A stretch of 64,000 nucleotides of DNA from Cornus controversa. Lineage: Eukaryota > Streptophyta > Magnoliopsida > Cornales > Cornaceae. The DNA is taken from NCBI GenBank assembly GCA_026545225.1, contig CM048847.1, positions 3,844,001 through 3,908,000 on the forward strand. The letters run 5' to 3'. Within the stretch, counting starts at the first letter, position 1. The number at the start of each line of letters is the position of its first letter. Under the pieces are notes generated by a model that did not search any database, was not told the DNA's origin, and saw only the letters and a list, made by a program, of their open reading frames with translations. The translations under genes were made by a program, and so were the position numbers. Positions 34,577 through 47,700 of this stretch are shown here, piece by piece.

Positions 34577-37500
34577 ATGTATAATTCTAAGTATGGCACG
34601 ATTTCACGTGGATTGGACTTTTTGAATCAGGACAAGTCAAACGAAACAAGTTCGAAACCGTTGTTGTCATTCTCTATTTTTTTGAACATCCAGATGGTCA
34701 ATTCTAGCACAAAGCGCCATACGGTTGTCGTCATGCCTGATTATTACAAGCAATTGTTCTTTTCGACTCAGAACAACTGAAACAAACATGGATGAAGATC
34801 GGATCGACATGCTCGTCATTTCTTTGGGACGCTTTGTTGGTTTTATTTAGAAAAAAAGCATCGTACGATTAGTATTATGGTACGACTTCTCTGGGAATGT
34901 GATTTTCTAATCAAAACAACTCAAATGAAACAAGTTTAAAATTGTTGGTAGCTTGCTACTTGTTTCTGTTAGATGTCCAAACGGTCGAATTTGGAACAAA
35001 GCACCATACGGTTGTGATGAAGTTCGGATTGACATGTTCGTCACTTCTTTTGGATGCTTTGATGGTCTAATATGGAAAAAAGAAACTTACGATTCTGATT
35101 ATGGCACGACTTCTCAAGGAATGGGTTTTTGAATCAGAACAACTCAAACTAAACTTGTTTAAAATCCTTGATAGCTTGGGAATTGTTTCTTTTACTTTTC
35201 CAGATGGTTGAAGTTGGCATAGAGCACCATACGGTTGTGATCATTCATGACTGCAGCAAGGAATTACTATTTTTGATTCAGGATGTCCTGATGGTTGAAT
35301 TTGGCATAAAGCAATGTATAATTCTAAGTATGGCACGATTTCACGTGGATTGGACTTTTCGAATTAGGACAAGTAAAATGAAACAAGTTCGAAACCGTTG
35401 TTGTCATTCTCTATTTTTCTGAACATCCAGATGGTCAATTCTAGCACAAAGCGCAATACGGTTGTCGTCATGCCTGATTATTACAAGCAATTATTCTTTT
35501 CGACTCAGAACAACTCAAACAAACATGGATGAAGATCGGATCGACATGCTCGTCGTTTCTTTGGGTTGCTTTGATGGTTTCATTTAGAAAAAAGCAGCGT
35601 ACGATTAGTATTATGGCACGACTTCTCTTGGAATACGGTTTTTGAATCAAAACAACTCAAATGAAACAAGTTTAAAATGGTCGGTAGCTTGCTAATTGTT
35701 TCCTTTAGATGTCCAAACGGTCGAACTTGGAACGAAGCACCATACGGTTGTGATGAAGATCGGATTGACATGTTCGTCACTTCTTTTGGATGCTTTGATG
35801 GTCTAATATGGAAAAAAGAAACTTACGATTCTGATTATGGCACGACTTCTCAAGGAATGGGTTTTTGAATCAGAACAACTCAAACTAAACTTGTTTAAAA
35901 TCCTTGATAGCTTGGGAATTGTTTCTTTTACTTTTCCAGATGGTTGAAGTTGGCATAGAGCACCATACGGTTGTGATCATTCATGACCGCAGCAAGGAAT
36001 TACTATTTTTTATTCAGGATGTCCTGATGGTTGAATTTGGCATAAAGCAATGTATAATTCTAAGTATGGCACGATTTCACGTGGATTGGACTTTTCGAAT
36101 CAGGACAAGTCAAATGAAACAAGTTCGAAACCGTTGTTGTCATTCTCTATTTTTTTGAACATCCAGATGGTCAATTCTAGCACAAAGCGCCATACGGTTG
36201 TCGTCATGCCTGATTATTACAAGCAATTGTTCTTTTCGACTCAGAACAACTGAAACAAACATGGATGAAGATCGGATCGACATGCTCGTCATTTCTTTGG
36301 GACGCTTTGTTGGTTTTATTTAGAAAAAAAGCATCGTACGATTAGTATTATGGTACGACTTCTCTGGGAATGTGATTTTCTAATCAAAACAACTCAAATG
36401 AAACAAGTTTAAAATTGTTGGTAGCTTGCTAATTGTTTCCGTTAGATGTCCAAACGGTCGAATTTGGAACAAAGCACCATACGATTGTGATGAAGTTCGG
36501 ATTGACATGTTCGTCACTTCTTTTGGATGCTTTGATGGTCTAATATGGAAAAAAGAAACTTACGATTCTGATTATGGCACGACTTCTCAAGGAATGGGTT
36601 TTTGAATCAGAACAACTCAAACTAAACTTGTTTAAAATCCTTGATAGCTTGGGAATTGTTTCTTTTACTTTTCCAGATGGTTGAAGTTGGCATAGAGCAC
36701 CATACGGTTGTGATCATTCATGACTGCAGCAAGGAATTACTATTTTTGATTCAGGATGTCCTGATGGTTGAATTTGGCATAAAGCAATGTATAATTCTAA
36801 GTATGGCACGATTTCACGTGGATTGGACTTTTCGAATTAGGACAAGTAAAATGAAACAAGTTCGAAACCGTTGTTGTCATTCTCTATTTTTCTGAACATC
36901 CAGATGGTCAATTCTAGCACAAAGCGCAATACGGTTGTCGTCATGCCTGATTATTACAAGCAATTATTCTTTTCGACTCAGAACAACTCAAACAAACATG
37001 GATGAAGATCGGATCGACATGCTCGTCGTTTCTTTGGGTTGCTTTGATGGTTTCATTTAGAAAAAAGCAGCGTACGATTAGTATTATGGCACGACTTCTC
37101 TTGGAATACGGTTTTTGAATCAAAACAACTCAAATGAAACAAGTTTAAAATGGTCGGTAGCTTGCTAATTGTTTCCTTTAGATGTCCAAACGGTCGAACT
37201 TGGAACGAAGCACCATACGGTTGTGATGAAGATCGGATTGACATGTTCGTCACTTCTTTTGGATGCTTTGATGGTCTAATATGGAAAAAAGAAACTTACG
37301 ATTCTGATTATGGCACGACTTCTCAAGGAATGGGTTTTTGAATCAGAACAACTCAAACTAAACTTGTTTAAAATCCTTGATAGCTTGGGAATTGTTTCTT
37401 TTACTTTTCCAGATGGTTGAAGTTGGCATAGAGCACCATACGGTTGTGATCATTCATGACCGCAGCAAGGAATTACTATTTTTGATTCAGGATGTCCTGA

Positions 37501-40500
37501 TGGTTGAATTTGGCATAAAGCAATGTATAATTCTAAGTATGGCACGATTTCACGTGGATTGGACTTTTCGAATTAGGACAAGTAAAATGAATCAAGTTCG
37601 AAACCGTTGTTGTCATTCTCTATTTTTCTGAACATCCAGATGGTCAATTCTAGCACAAAGCGCCATACGGTTGTCGTCATGCCTGATTATTACAAGCAAT
37701 TATTCTTTTCGACTCAGAACAACTCAAACAAACATGGATGAAGATCGGATCGACATGCTCGTCGTTTCTTTGGGTTGCTTTGATGGTTTCATTTAGAAAA
37801 AAGTAGCGTACGATTAGTATTATGGCACGACTTCTCTTGGAATACGGTTTTTGAATCAAAACAACTCAAATGAAACAAGTTTAAAATGGTCGGTAGCTTG
37901 CTAATTGTTTCCTTTAGATGTCCAAACGGTCGAACTTGGAACGAAGCACCATACGGTTGTGATGAAGATCGGATTGACATGTTCGTCACTTCTTTTGGAT
38001 GCTTTGATGGTCTAATATGGAAAAAAGAAACTTACGATTCTGATTATGGCACGACTTCTCAAGGAATGGGTTTTTGAATCAGAACAACTCAAACTAAACT
38101 TGTTTAAAATCCTTGATAGCTTGGGAATTGTTTCTTTTACTTTTCCAGATGGTTGAAGATGGCATAGAGCACCATACGGTTGTGATCATTCATGAGTGCA
38201 GCAAGGAATTACTATTTTTGATTCAGGATGTCCTGATGGTTGAATTTGGCATAAAGCAATGTATAATTCTAAGTATGGCACGATTTCACGTGGATTGGAC
38301 TTTTCGAATCAGGACAAGTCAAACGAAACAAGTTCAAAACCGTTGTTGTCATTCTCTATTTTTTTGAACATCCAGATGGTCAATTCTAGCACAAAGCGCC
38401 ATACGGTTGTCGTCATGCCTGATTATTACAAGCAATTATTCTTTTCGACTCAGAACAACTCAAACAAACATGGATGAAGATCGGATCGACATGCTCGTCG
38501 TTTCTTTGGGTTGCTTTGATGGTTTCATTTAGAAAAAAGCAGCGTACGATTAGTATTATGGCACGACTTCTCTTGGAATACGGTTTTCGAATCAAAACAA
38601 CTCAAATGAAACAAGTTTAAAATGGTCGGTAGCTTGCTAATTGTTTCCTTTAGATGTCCAAACGGTCGAACTTGGAACGAAGCACCATACGGTTGTGATG
38701 AAGATCGGATTGACATGTTCGTCACTTCTTTTGGATGCTTTGATGGTCTAATATGGAAAAAAGAAACTAACGATTCTGATTATGGCACGACTTCTCAAGG
38801 AATGGGTTTTTGAATCAGAACAACTCAAACTAAACTTGTTTAAAATCCTTGATAGCTTGGGAATTGTTTCTTTTACTTTTCCAGATGGTTGAAGATGGCA
38901 TAGAGCACCATACGGTTGTGATCATTCATGAGTGCAGCAAGGAATTACTATTTTTGATTCAGGATGTCCTGATGGTTGAATTTGGCATAAAGCAATGTAT
39001 AATTCTAAGTATGGCACGATTTCACGTGGATTGGACTTTTCGAATCAGGACAAGTCAAACGAAACAAGTTCGAAACCGTTGTTGTCATTCTCTATTTTTT
39101 TGAACATCCAGATGGTCAATTCTAGCACAAAGCGCCATACGGTTGTCGTCATGCCTGATTATTACAAGCAATTGTTCTTTTCGACTCAGAACAACTGAAA
39201 CAAACATGGATGAAGATCGGATCGACATGCTCGTCATTTCTTTGGGACGCTTTGTTGGTTTTATTTAGAAAAAAGCATCGTACGATTAGTATTATGGTAC
39301 GACTTCTCTGGGAATGTGATTTTCTAATCAAAACAACTCAAATGAAACAAGTTTAAAATTGTTGGTAGCTTGCTAATTGTTTCCGTTAGATGTCCAAACG
39401 GTCGAATTTGGAACAAAGCACCATACGGTTGTGATGAAGTTCGGATTGACATGTTCGTCACTTCTTTTGGATGCTTTGATGGTCTAATATGGAAAAAAGA
39501 AACTTACGATTCTGATTATGGCACGACTTCTCAAGGAATGGGTTTTTGAATCAGAACAACTCAAACTAAACTTGTTTAAAATCCTTGATAGCTTGGGAAT
39601 TGTTTCTTTTACTTTTCCAGATGGTTGAAGTTGGCATAGAGCACCATACGGTTGTGATCATTCATGACTGCAGCAAGGAATTACTATTTTTTATTCAGGA
39701 TGTCCTGATGGTTGAATTTGGCATAAAGCAATGTATAATTCTAAGTATGGCACGATTTCACGTGGATTGGACTTTTTGAATTAGGACAAGTAAAATGAAA
39801 CAAGTTCGAAACCGTTGTTGTCATTCTCTATTTTTCTGAACATCCAGATGGTCAATTCTAGCACAAAGCGCAATACGGTTGTCGTCATGCCTGATTATTA
39901 CAAGCAATTATTCTTTTCGACTCAGAACAACTCAAACAAACATGGATGAAGATCGGATCGACATGCTCGTCGTTTCTTTGGGTTGCTTTGATGGTTTCAT
40001 TTAGAAAAAAGCAGCGTACGATTAGTATTATGGCACGACTTCTCTTGGAATACGGTTTTTGAATCAAAACAACTCAAATGAAACAAGTTTAAAATGGTCG
40101 GTAGCTTGCTAATTGTTTCCTTTAGATGTCCAAACGGTCGAACTTGGAACGAAGCACCATACGGTTGTGATGAAGATCGGATTGACATGTTCGTCACTTC
40201 TTTTGGATGCTTTGATGGTCTAATATGGAAAAAAGAAACTTACGATTCTGATTATGGCACGACTTCTCAAGGAATGGGTTTTTGAATCAGAACAACTCAA
40301 ACTAAACTTGTTTAAAATCCTTGATAGCTTGGGAATTGTTTCTTTTACTTTTCCAGATGGTTGAAGTTGGCATAGAGCACCATACGGTTGTGATCATTCA
40401 TGACCGCAGCAAGGAATTACTATTTTTGATTCAGGATGTCCTGATGGTTGAATTTGGCATAAAGCAATGTATAATTCTAAGTATGGCACGATTTCACGTG

Positions 40501-41793
40501 GATTGGACTTTTCGAATTAGGACAAGTAAAATGAATCAAGTTCGAAACCGTTGTTGTCATTCTCTATTTTTCTGAACATCCAGATGGTCAATTCTAGCAC
40601 AAAGCGCAATACGGTTGTCGTCATGCCTGATTATTACAAGCAATTATTCTTTTCGACTCAGAACAACTCAAACAAACATGGATGAAGATCGGATCGACAT
40701 GCTCGTCGTTTCTTTGGGTTGCTTTGATGGTTTCATTTAGAAAAAAGCAGCGTACGATTAGTATTATGGCACGACTTCTCTTGGAATACGGTTTTTGAAT
40801 CAAAACAACTCAAATGAAACAAGTTTAAAATGGTCGGTAGCTTGCTAATTGTTTCCTTTAGATGTCCAAACGGTCGAACTTGGAACGAAGCACCATACGG
40901 TTGTGATGAAGATCGGATTGACATGTTCGTCACTTCTTTTGGATGCTTTGATGGTCTAATATGGAAAAAAGAAACTTACGATTCTGATTATGGCACGACT
41001 TCTCAAGGAATGGGTTTTTGAATCAGAACAACTCAAACTAAACTTGTTTAAAATGCTTGATAGCTTGGGAATTGTTTCTTTTACTTTTCCAGATGGTTGA
41101 AGATGGCATAGAGCACCATACGGTTGTGATCATTCATGAGTGCAGCAAGGAATTACTATTTTTGATTCAGGATGTCCTGATGGTTGAATTTGGCATAAAG
41201 CAATGTATAATTCTAAGTATGGCACGATTTCACGTGGATTGGACTTTTCGAATCAGGACAAGTCAAACGAAACAAGTTCAAAACCGTTGTTGTCATTCTC
41301 TATTTTTTTGAACATCCAGATGGTCAATTCTAGCACAAAGCGCCATACGGTTGTCGTCATGCCTGATTATTACAAGCAATTATTCTTTTCGACTCAGAAC
41401 AACTCAAACAAACATGGATGAAGATCGGATCGACATGCTCGTCGTTTCTTTGGGACGCTTTGATGGTTTTATTTAGAAAAAAAGCATCGTACGATTAGTA
41501 TTATGGTACGACTTCTCTGGGAATGTGATTTTCTAATCAAAACAACTCAAATGAAACAAGTTTAAAATTGTTGGTAGCTTTCTAATTGTTTCCGTTAGAT
41601 GTCCAAACGGTCGAATTTGGAACAAAGCACCATACGGTTGTGATGAAGTTCGGATTGACATGTTCGTCACTTCTTTTGGATGCTTTGATGGTCTAATATG
41701 GAAAAAAGAAACTTACGATTCTGATTATGGCACGACTTCTCAAGGAATGGGTTTTTGAATCAGAACAACTCAAACTAAACTTGTTTAAAATCC
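34577..41793. repeat. Two- and four-monomer duplications (shifts 1473 and about 2944 bp)
   Basis: The rare GCTTTGTTGGTTTT variant occurs at 34831, 36304 and 39249 (shifts 1473 and 2945). ATGAATCAAGTTCG occurs at 37587 and 40531 (shift 2944), and the AAGTTCAAAACCG variant near 38330 and 41274 (same shift). Together they outline nested duplication of two-monomer and four-monomer units. Confidence 0.78.
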
Positions 41794-44740
41794 TTGATAG
41801 CTTGGGAATTGTTTCTTTTACTTTTCCAGATGGTTGAAGTTGGCATAGAGCACCATACGGTTGTGATCATTCATGAGTGCAGCAAGGAATTACTATTTTT
41901 GATTCAGGATGTCCTGATGGTTGAATTTGGCATAAAGCAATGTATAATTCTAAGTATGGCCCGATTTCACGTGGATTGGACTTTTCGAATCAGGACAAGT
42001 AAAACGAAACAAGTTCGAAACCGTTGTTGTCATTCTCTATTTTTCTGAACATCCAGATGGTCAATACTAGCACAAAGCGCCATACGGTTGTCATCATGCC
42101 TGATTATTACAAGCAATTGTTCTTTTCGACTCAGAACAACTCAAACAAACATTAATGAAGATCGGATCGACATGCTCGTCATTTCTTTGGGATGCTTCGA
42201 TGGTTTCATTTAGAAAATAGCAGCGTACGATTAGTATTATGGCACGACTTCTCTTGGAATACGGTTTTTGAATCAAAACAACTCAAATGAAACAAGTTTA
42301 AAATGGTCAGTAGCTTGCTAATTGTTTCCTTTAGATGTCCAAACGGTCGAACTTGGAACGAAGCACCATACGGTTGTGATGAAGATCGGATTGACATGTT
42401 CGTCACTTCTTTTGGATGCTTTGATGGTCTAATATGGAAAAAAGAAACTTACGATTCTGATTATGGCACGACTTCTCAAGGAATGGGTTTTTGAATCAGA
42501 ACAACTCAAACTAAACTTGTTTAAAATCCTTGATAGCTTGGGAATTGTTTCTTTTACTTTTCCAGATGGTTGAAGTTGGCATAGAGCACCATACGGTTGT
42601 GATCATTCATGAGTGTAGCAAGGAATTACTATTTTTGATTCAGGACGTCCTGATGGTTGAATTTGGCATAAAGCAATGTATAATTCTAAGTATGGCACGA
42701 TTTCACGTGGATTGGACTTTTCGAATCAGGACAAGTCAAACGAAACAAGTTCGAAACCGTTGTTGTCATTCTCTATTCTTCTGGACATCCAAATGGTCAA
42801 TTCTAGCACAAAGCACCATACGGTTGTCGTCATGCCTGATTATTGCAAGCAATTGTTCTTTACGACTCAGAACAACTCAAACCAACATGGATGAAGATCG
42901 GATTGACATGCTCGTCGTTTCTTTGGGACGCTTTGATGGTTTTATTTAGAAAAAAAGCATCGTACGATTAGTATTATGGTACGACTTCTCTGGGAATGTG
43001 ATTTTCTAATCAAAATAACTCAAATGAAATAAGTTTAAAATGGTTGGTAGCTTGCTAATTGTTTCCGCTAGATGTCCAAACGGTCGAATTTGGAACAAAG
43101 CACCATACGGTTGTGATGAAGTTCAGATTGACATGTTCGTCACTTCTTTTGGATGCTTTGATGGTCTAATATGGAAAAAAGAAACTTACGATTCTGATTA
43201 TGGCACGACTTCTCAAGGAATGGGTTTTTGAATCAGAACAACTCAAACTAAACTTGTTTAAAATCCTTGATAGCTTGGGAATTGTTTCTTTTACTTTTCC
43301 AGATGGTTGAAGTTGGCATAGAGCACCAGACAGTTGTGATCATTCATGAGTGCAGCAAGGAATTACTATTTTTGATTCAGGACGTCCTGATGGTTGAATT
43401 TGACATAAAGCAATGTATAATTCTAAGTCTGGCACGATTTCACGTGGAATGGGACTTTTCGAATCAGGACAAGTCAAACGAAACAAGTTCGAAACCGTTG
43501 TTATCATTCTCTACTCTTCTGGACATCCAAATGGTCAATTCTAGCACAAAGCGCCATACCGTTGTCGTCATGCTTGATTATTGCAAGCAATTGTTCTTTA
43601 CGACTCAGAACAACTCAAACCAACATGGATGAAGATCGGATCGACATGCTCGTCGTTTCTTTGGGACGCTTTGATGGTTTTATTTACGAAAAAAGCATCG
43701 TACGATTAGTATTATGGGACGACTTCTCTGGGAATGTGGTTTTCTAATCAAAACAACTCAAATGAAACAAGTTTAAAATGGTTGGTAGCTTGCTAATTGT
43801 TTCCGCTAGATCTCCAAACGGTCGAATTTGGAATAGAGCACCATACGGTTGTGATGAAGTTCGGATTGACATGTTCGTCACTTCTTTTGGATGCTTTGAT
43901 GGTCTAATATGGAAAAAAGAAACTTACGATTCTGACTATGGCACGACTTCTCAAGGAATGGGTTTTTGAATCAGAACAACTCAAACTAAACTTGTTTAAA
44001 ATCCTTGATAGCTTGGGAATTGTTTCTTTTACTTTTCCAGATGGTTGAAGTTGGCATAGAGCACCATACGGTTGTGATCATTCATGAGTGCAGCAAGGAA
44101 TTACTATTTTTGATTCAGGATGTCCTGATGGTTGAATTTGGCATAAAGCAATGTATAATTCTAAGTATGGCACGATTTCACGTGGATTGGACTTTTCGAA
44201 TCAGGACAAGTAAAATTAAACAAGTTCGAAACCGTTGTTGTCATTCTCTATTTTTCTGAACATCCAGATGGTCAATTCTAGCACAAAGCGCAATACGGTT
44301 GTCGTCCTGCCTGATTATTACAAGCAATTATTCTTTTCGACTCAGAACAACTCAAACAAACGTGGATGAAGATCGGATCGACATGCTCGTCGTTTCTTTG
44401 GGATGCTTTGATGGTTTCATTTAGAAAAAAGCAGCGTACGATTAGTATTATGGCACGACTTCTCTTGGAATGCGGTTTTCGAATCAAAACAACTCAAATG
44501 AAACAAGTTTAAAATGGTCGGTAGCTTGCTAATTGTTTCCTTTAGATGTCCAAACGGTCGAACTTGGAACGAAGCACCATACGGTTGTGATGAAGATCGG
44601 ATTGACATGTTCGTCAGTTCTTTTGGATGCTTTGATGGTCTGATATGGAAAAAAGAAACTTACGATTCTGACTATGGCACGACTTCTCAAGGAATGGGTT
44701 TTTGAATCAGAACAACTCAAACTAAACTTGTTTAAAATCC

Positions 44741-47700
44741 TTGATAGCTTGGGAATTGTTTCTTTTACTTTTCCAGATGGTTGAAGTTGGCATATAGCAC
44801 CATACGGTTGTGATCATTCATGAGTGCAGCAAGGAATTACTAATTTTGATTCAGGACGTCCTGATGGTTGAATTTGGCATAAAGTAATGTATAATTCTAA
44901 GTATGGCACGATTTCACGTGGATTGGGACTTTTCGAATCAGGACAAGTAAAACGAAACAAGTTCGAAACCGTTGTTGTCATTCTCTATTCTTCTGGACAT
45001 CCAAATGGTCAATTCTAGCACAAAGCGCCATACGGTTGTCGTCATGCCTGATTATTGCAAGCAATTGTTCTTTACGACTCAGAACAACTCAAACCAACAT
45101 GGATGAAGATCGGATCGACATGCTCGTCGTTTCTTTGGGAAGCTTTGATGGTTTTATTTAGAAAAAAAGCATCGTACGATTAGTATTATGGTACGACTTC
45201 TCTGGGAATGTGATTTTCTATTCAAAACAACTCAAATGAAACAAGTTTAAAATGGTTGGTAGCTTGCTAATTGTTTCCGCTAGATGTCCAAACGGTCGAA
45301 TTTGGAACAAAGCACCATACGGTTGTGATGAAGTTCGGATTGACATGTTCGTCACTTCTTTTGGATGCTTTGATGGTCTAATATGGAAAAAAGAAACTTA
45401 CGATTCTGATTATGGCACGACTTCTCAAGGAATGGGTTTTTGAATCAGAACAACTCAAACTAAACTTGTTTAAAATCCTTGATAGCTTGGGAATTGTTTC
45501 TTTTACTTTTCCAGATGGTTGAAGTTGGCATAGAGCACCATACGGTTGTGATCATTCATGAGTGCAGCAAGGAATTACTATTTTTGATTCAAGATGTCCT
45601 GATGGTTGAATTTGGCATAAAACAATGTATAATTCTAAGTATGGCACGATTTCACGTGGATTGGACTTTTCGAATCAGGACAAGTAAAACGAAACAAGTT
45701 CGAAACCGTTGTTGTCATTCTCTATTTTTCTGAACATCCAGATGGTCAATTCTAGCACAAAGCGCCATACGGTTGTCGTCATGCCTGATTATTACAAGCA
45801 ATTGTTCTTTTCGACTCAGAACAACTCAAACAAACATGGATGAAGATCGGATCGACATGCTCGTCATTTCTTTGGGATGCTTTGATGGTTTTATTTAGAA
45901 AAAAGCATCGTACGATTAGTATTATGGTACGACTTCTCTGGGAATGTGATTTTCTAATCAACATAACTCAAATGAAACAAGTTTAAAATGGTTGGTAGCT
46001 TGCTAATTGTTTCCGTTAGATGTCCAAACGGTCGAATTTGGAACAAAGCACCATACGGTTGTGATGAAGTTCGGATTGACATGTTCGTCACTTCTTTTGG
46101 ATGCTTTGATGGTCTAATATGGAAAAAAGAAACTTACGATTCTGATTATGGCACAACTTCTCAAGGAATGGGTTTTTGAATCAGAACAACTCAAACTAAA
46201 CTTGTTTAAAATCCTTGATAGCTTGGGAATTGTTTCTTTTACTTTTCCAGATGGTTGAAGTTGGCATAGAGCACCATACGGTTGTGATCATTCATGAGTG
46301 CAGCAAGGAATTACTATTTTTGATTCAGGATGTCCTGATGGTTGAATTTGGCATAAAGCAATGTATAATTCTAAGTATGGCACGATTTCACGTGGATTGG
46401 ACTTTTCGAATCAGGACAAGTAAAACGAAACAAGTTCAAAACCGTTGTTGTCATTCTCTATTTTTCTGAACATCCAGATGGTCAATTCTTGCACAAAGCG
46501 CCACACGGTTGTCGTCATGCCTGATTATTACAAGCAATTATTCTTTTCGACTCAGAACAACTCAAATAAACATGGATGAAGATCGGATCGACATGCTCGT
46601 CGTTTCTTTGGGATGCTTCGATGGTTTCATTTAGAAAATAGCAGCGTACGATTAGTATTATGGCACGACTTCTCTTGGATTGCGGTTTTCAAATCAAAAC
46701 AACTCAAATGAAACAAGTTTAAAATGGTCGGTAGCTTGCTAATTGTTTCCTTTAGATGTCCAAACGGTCGAACTTGGAACGAAGCACCATACGGTTGTGA
46801 TGAAGATCGGATTGACATGTCGTCACTTCTTTTGGATGCTTTGATGGTCTGATATGGAAAAAAGAAACTTACGATTCTGACTATGGCACGACTTCTCAAG
46901 GAATGGGTTTTTGAATCAGAACAACTCAAACTAAACTTGTTTAAAATCCTTGATAGCTTGGGAATTGTTTCTTTTACTTTTCCAGATGGTTGAAGTTGGC
47001 ATATAGCACCATACGGTTGTGATCATTCATGAGTGCAGCAAGGAATTACTAATTTTGATTCAGGACGTCCTGATGGTTGAATTTGGCATAAAGTAATGTA
47101 TAATTCTAAGTATGGCACGATTTCACGTGGATTGGGACTTTTCGAATCAGGACAAGTAAAACGAAACAAGTTCGAAACCGTTGTTGTCATTCTCTATTCT
47201 TCTGGACATCCAAATGGTCAATTCTAGCACAAAGCGCCATACGGTTGTCGTCATGCCTGATTATTGCAAGCAATTGTTCTTTACGACTCAGAACAACTCA
47301 AACCAACATGGATGAAGATCGGATCGACATGCTCGTCGTTTCTTTGGGAAGCTTTGATGGTTTTATTTAGAAAAAAAGCATCGTACGATTAGTATTATGG
47401 TACGACTTCTCTGGGAATGTGATTTTCTATTCAAAACAACTCAAATGAAACAAGTTTAAAATGGTTGGTAGCTTGCTAATTGTTTCCGCTAGATGTCCAA
47501 ACGGTCGAATTTGGAACAAAGCACCATACGGTTGTGATGAAGTTCGGATTGACATGTTCGTCACTTCTTTTGGATGCTTTGATGGTCTAATATGGAAAAA
47601 AGAAACTTACGATTCTGATTATGGCACGACTTCTCAAGGAATGGGTTTTTGAATCAGAACAACTCAAACTAAACTTGTTTAAAATCCTTGATAGCTTGGG

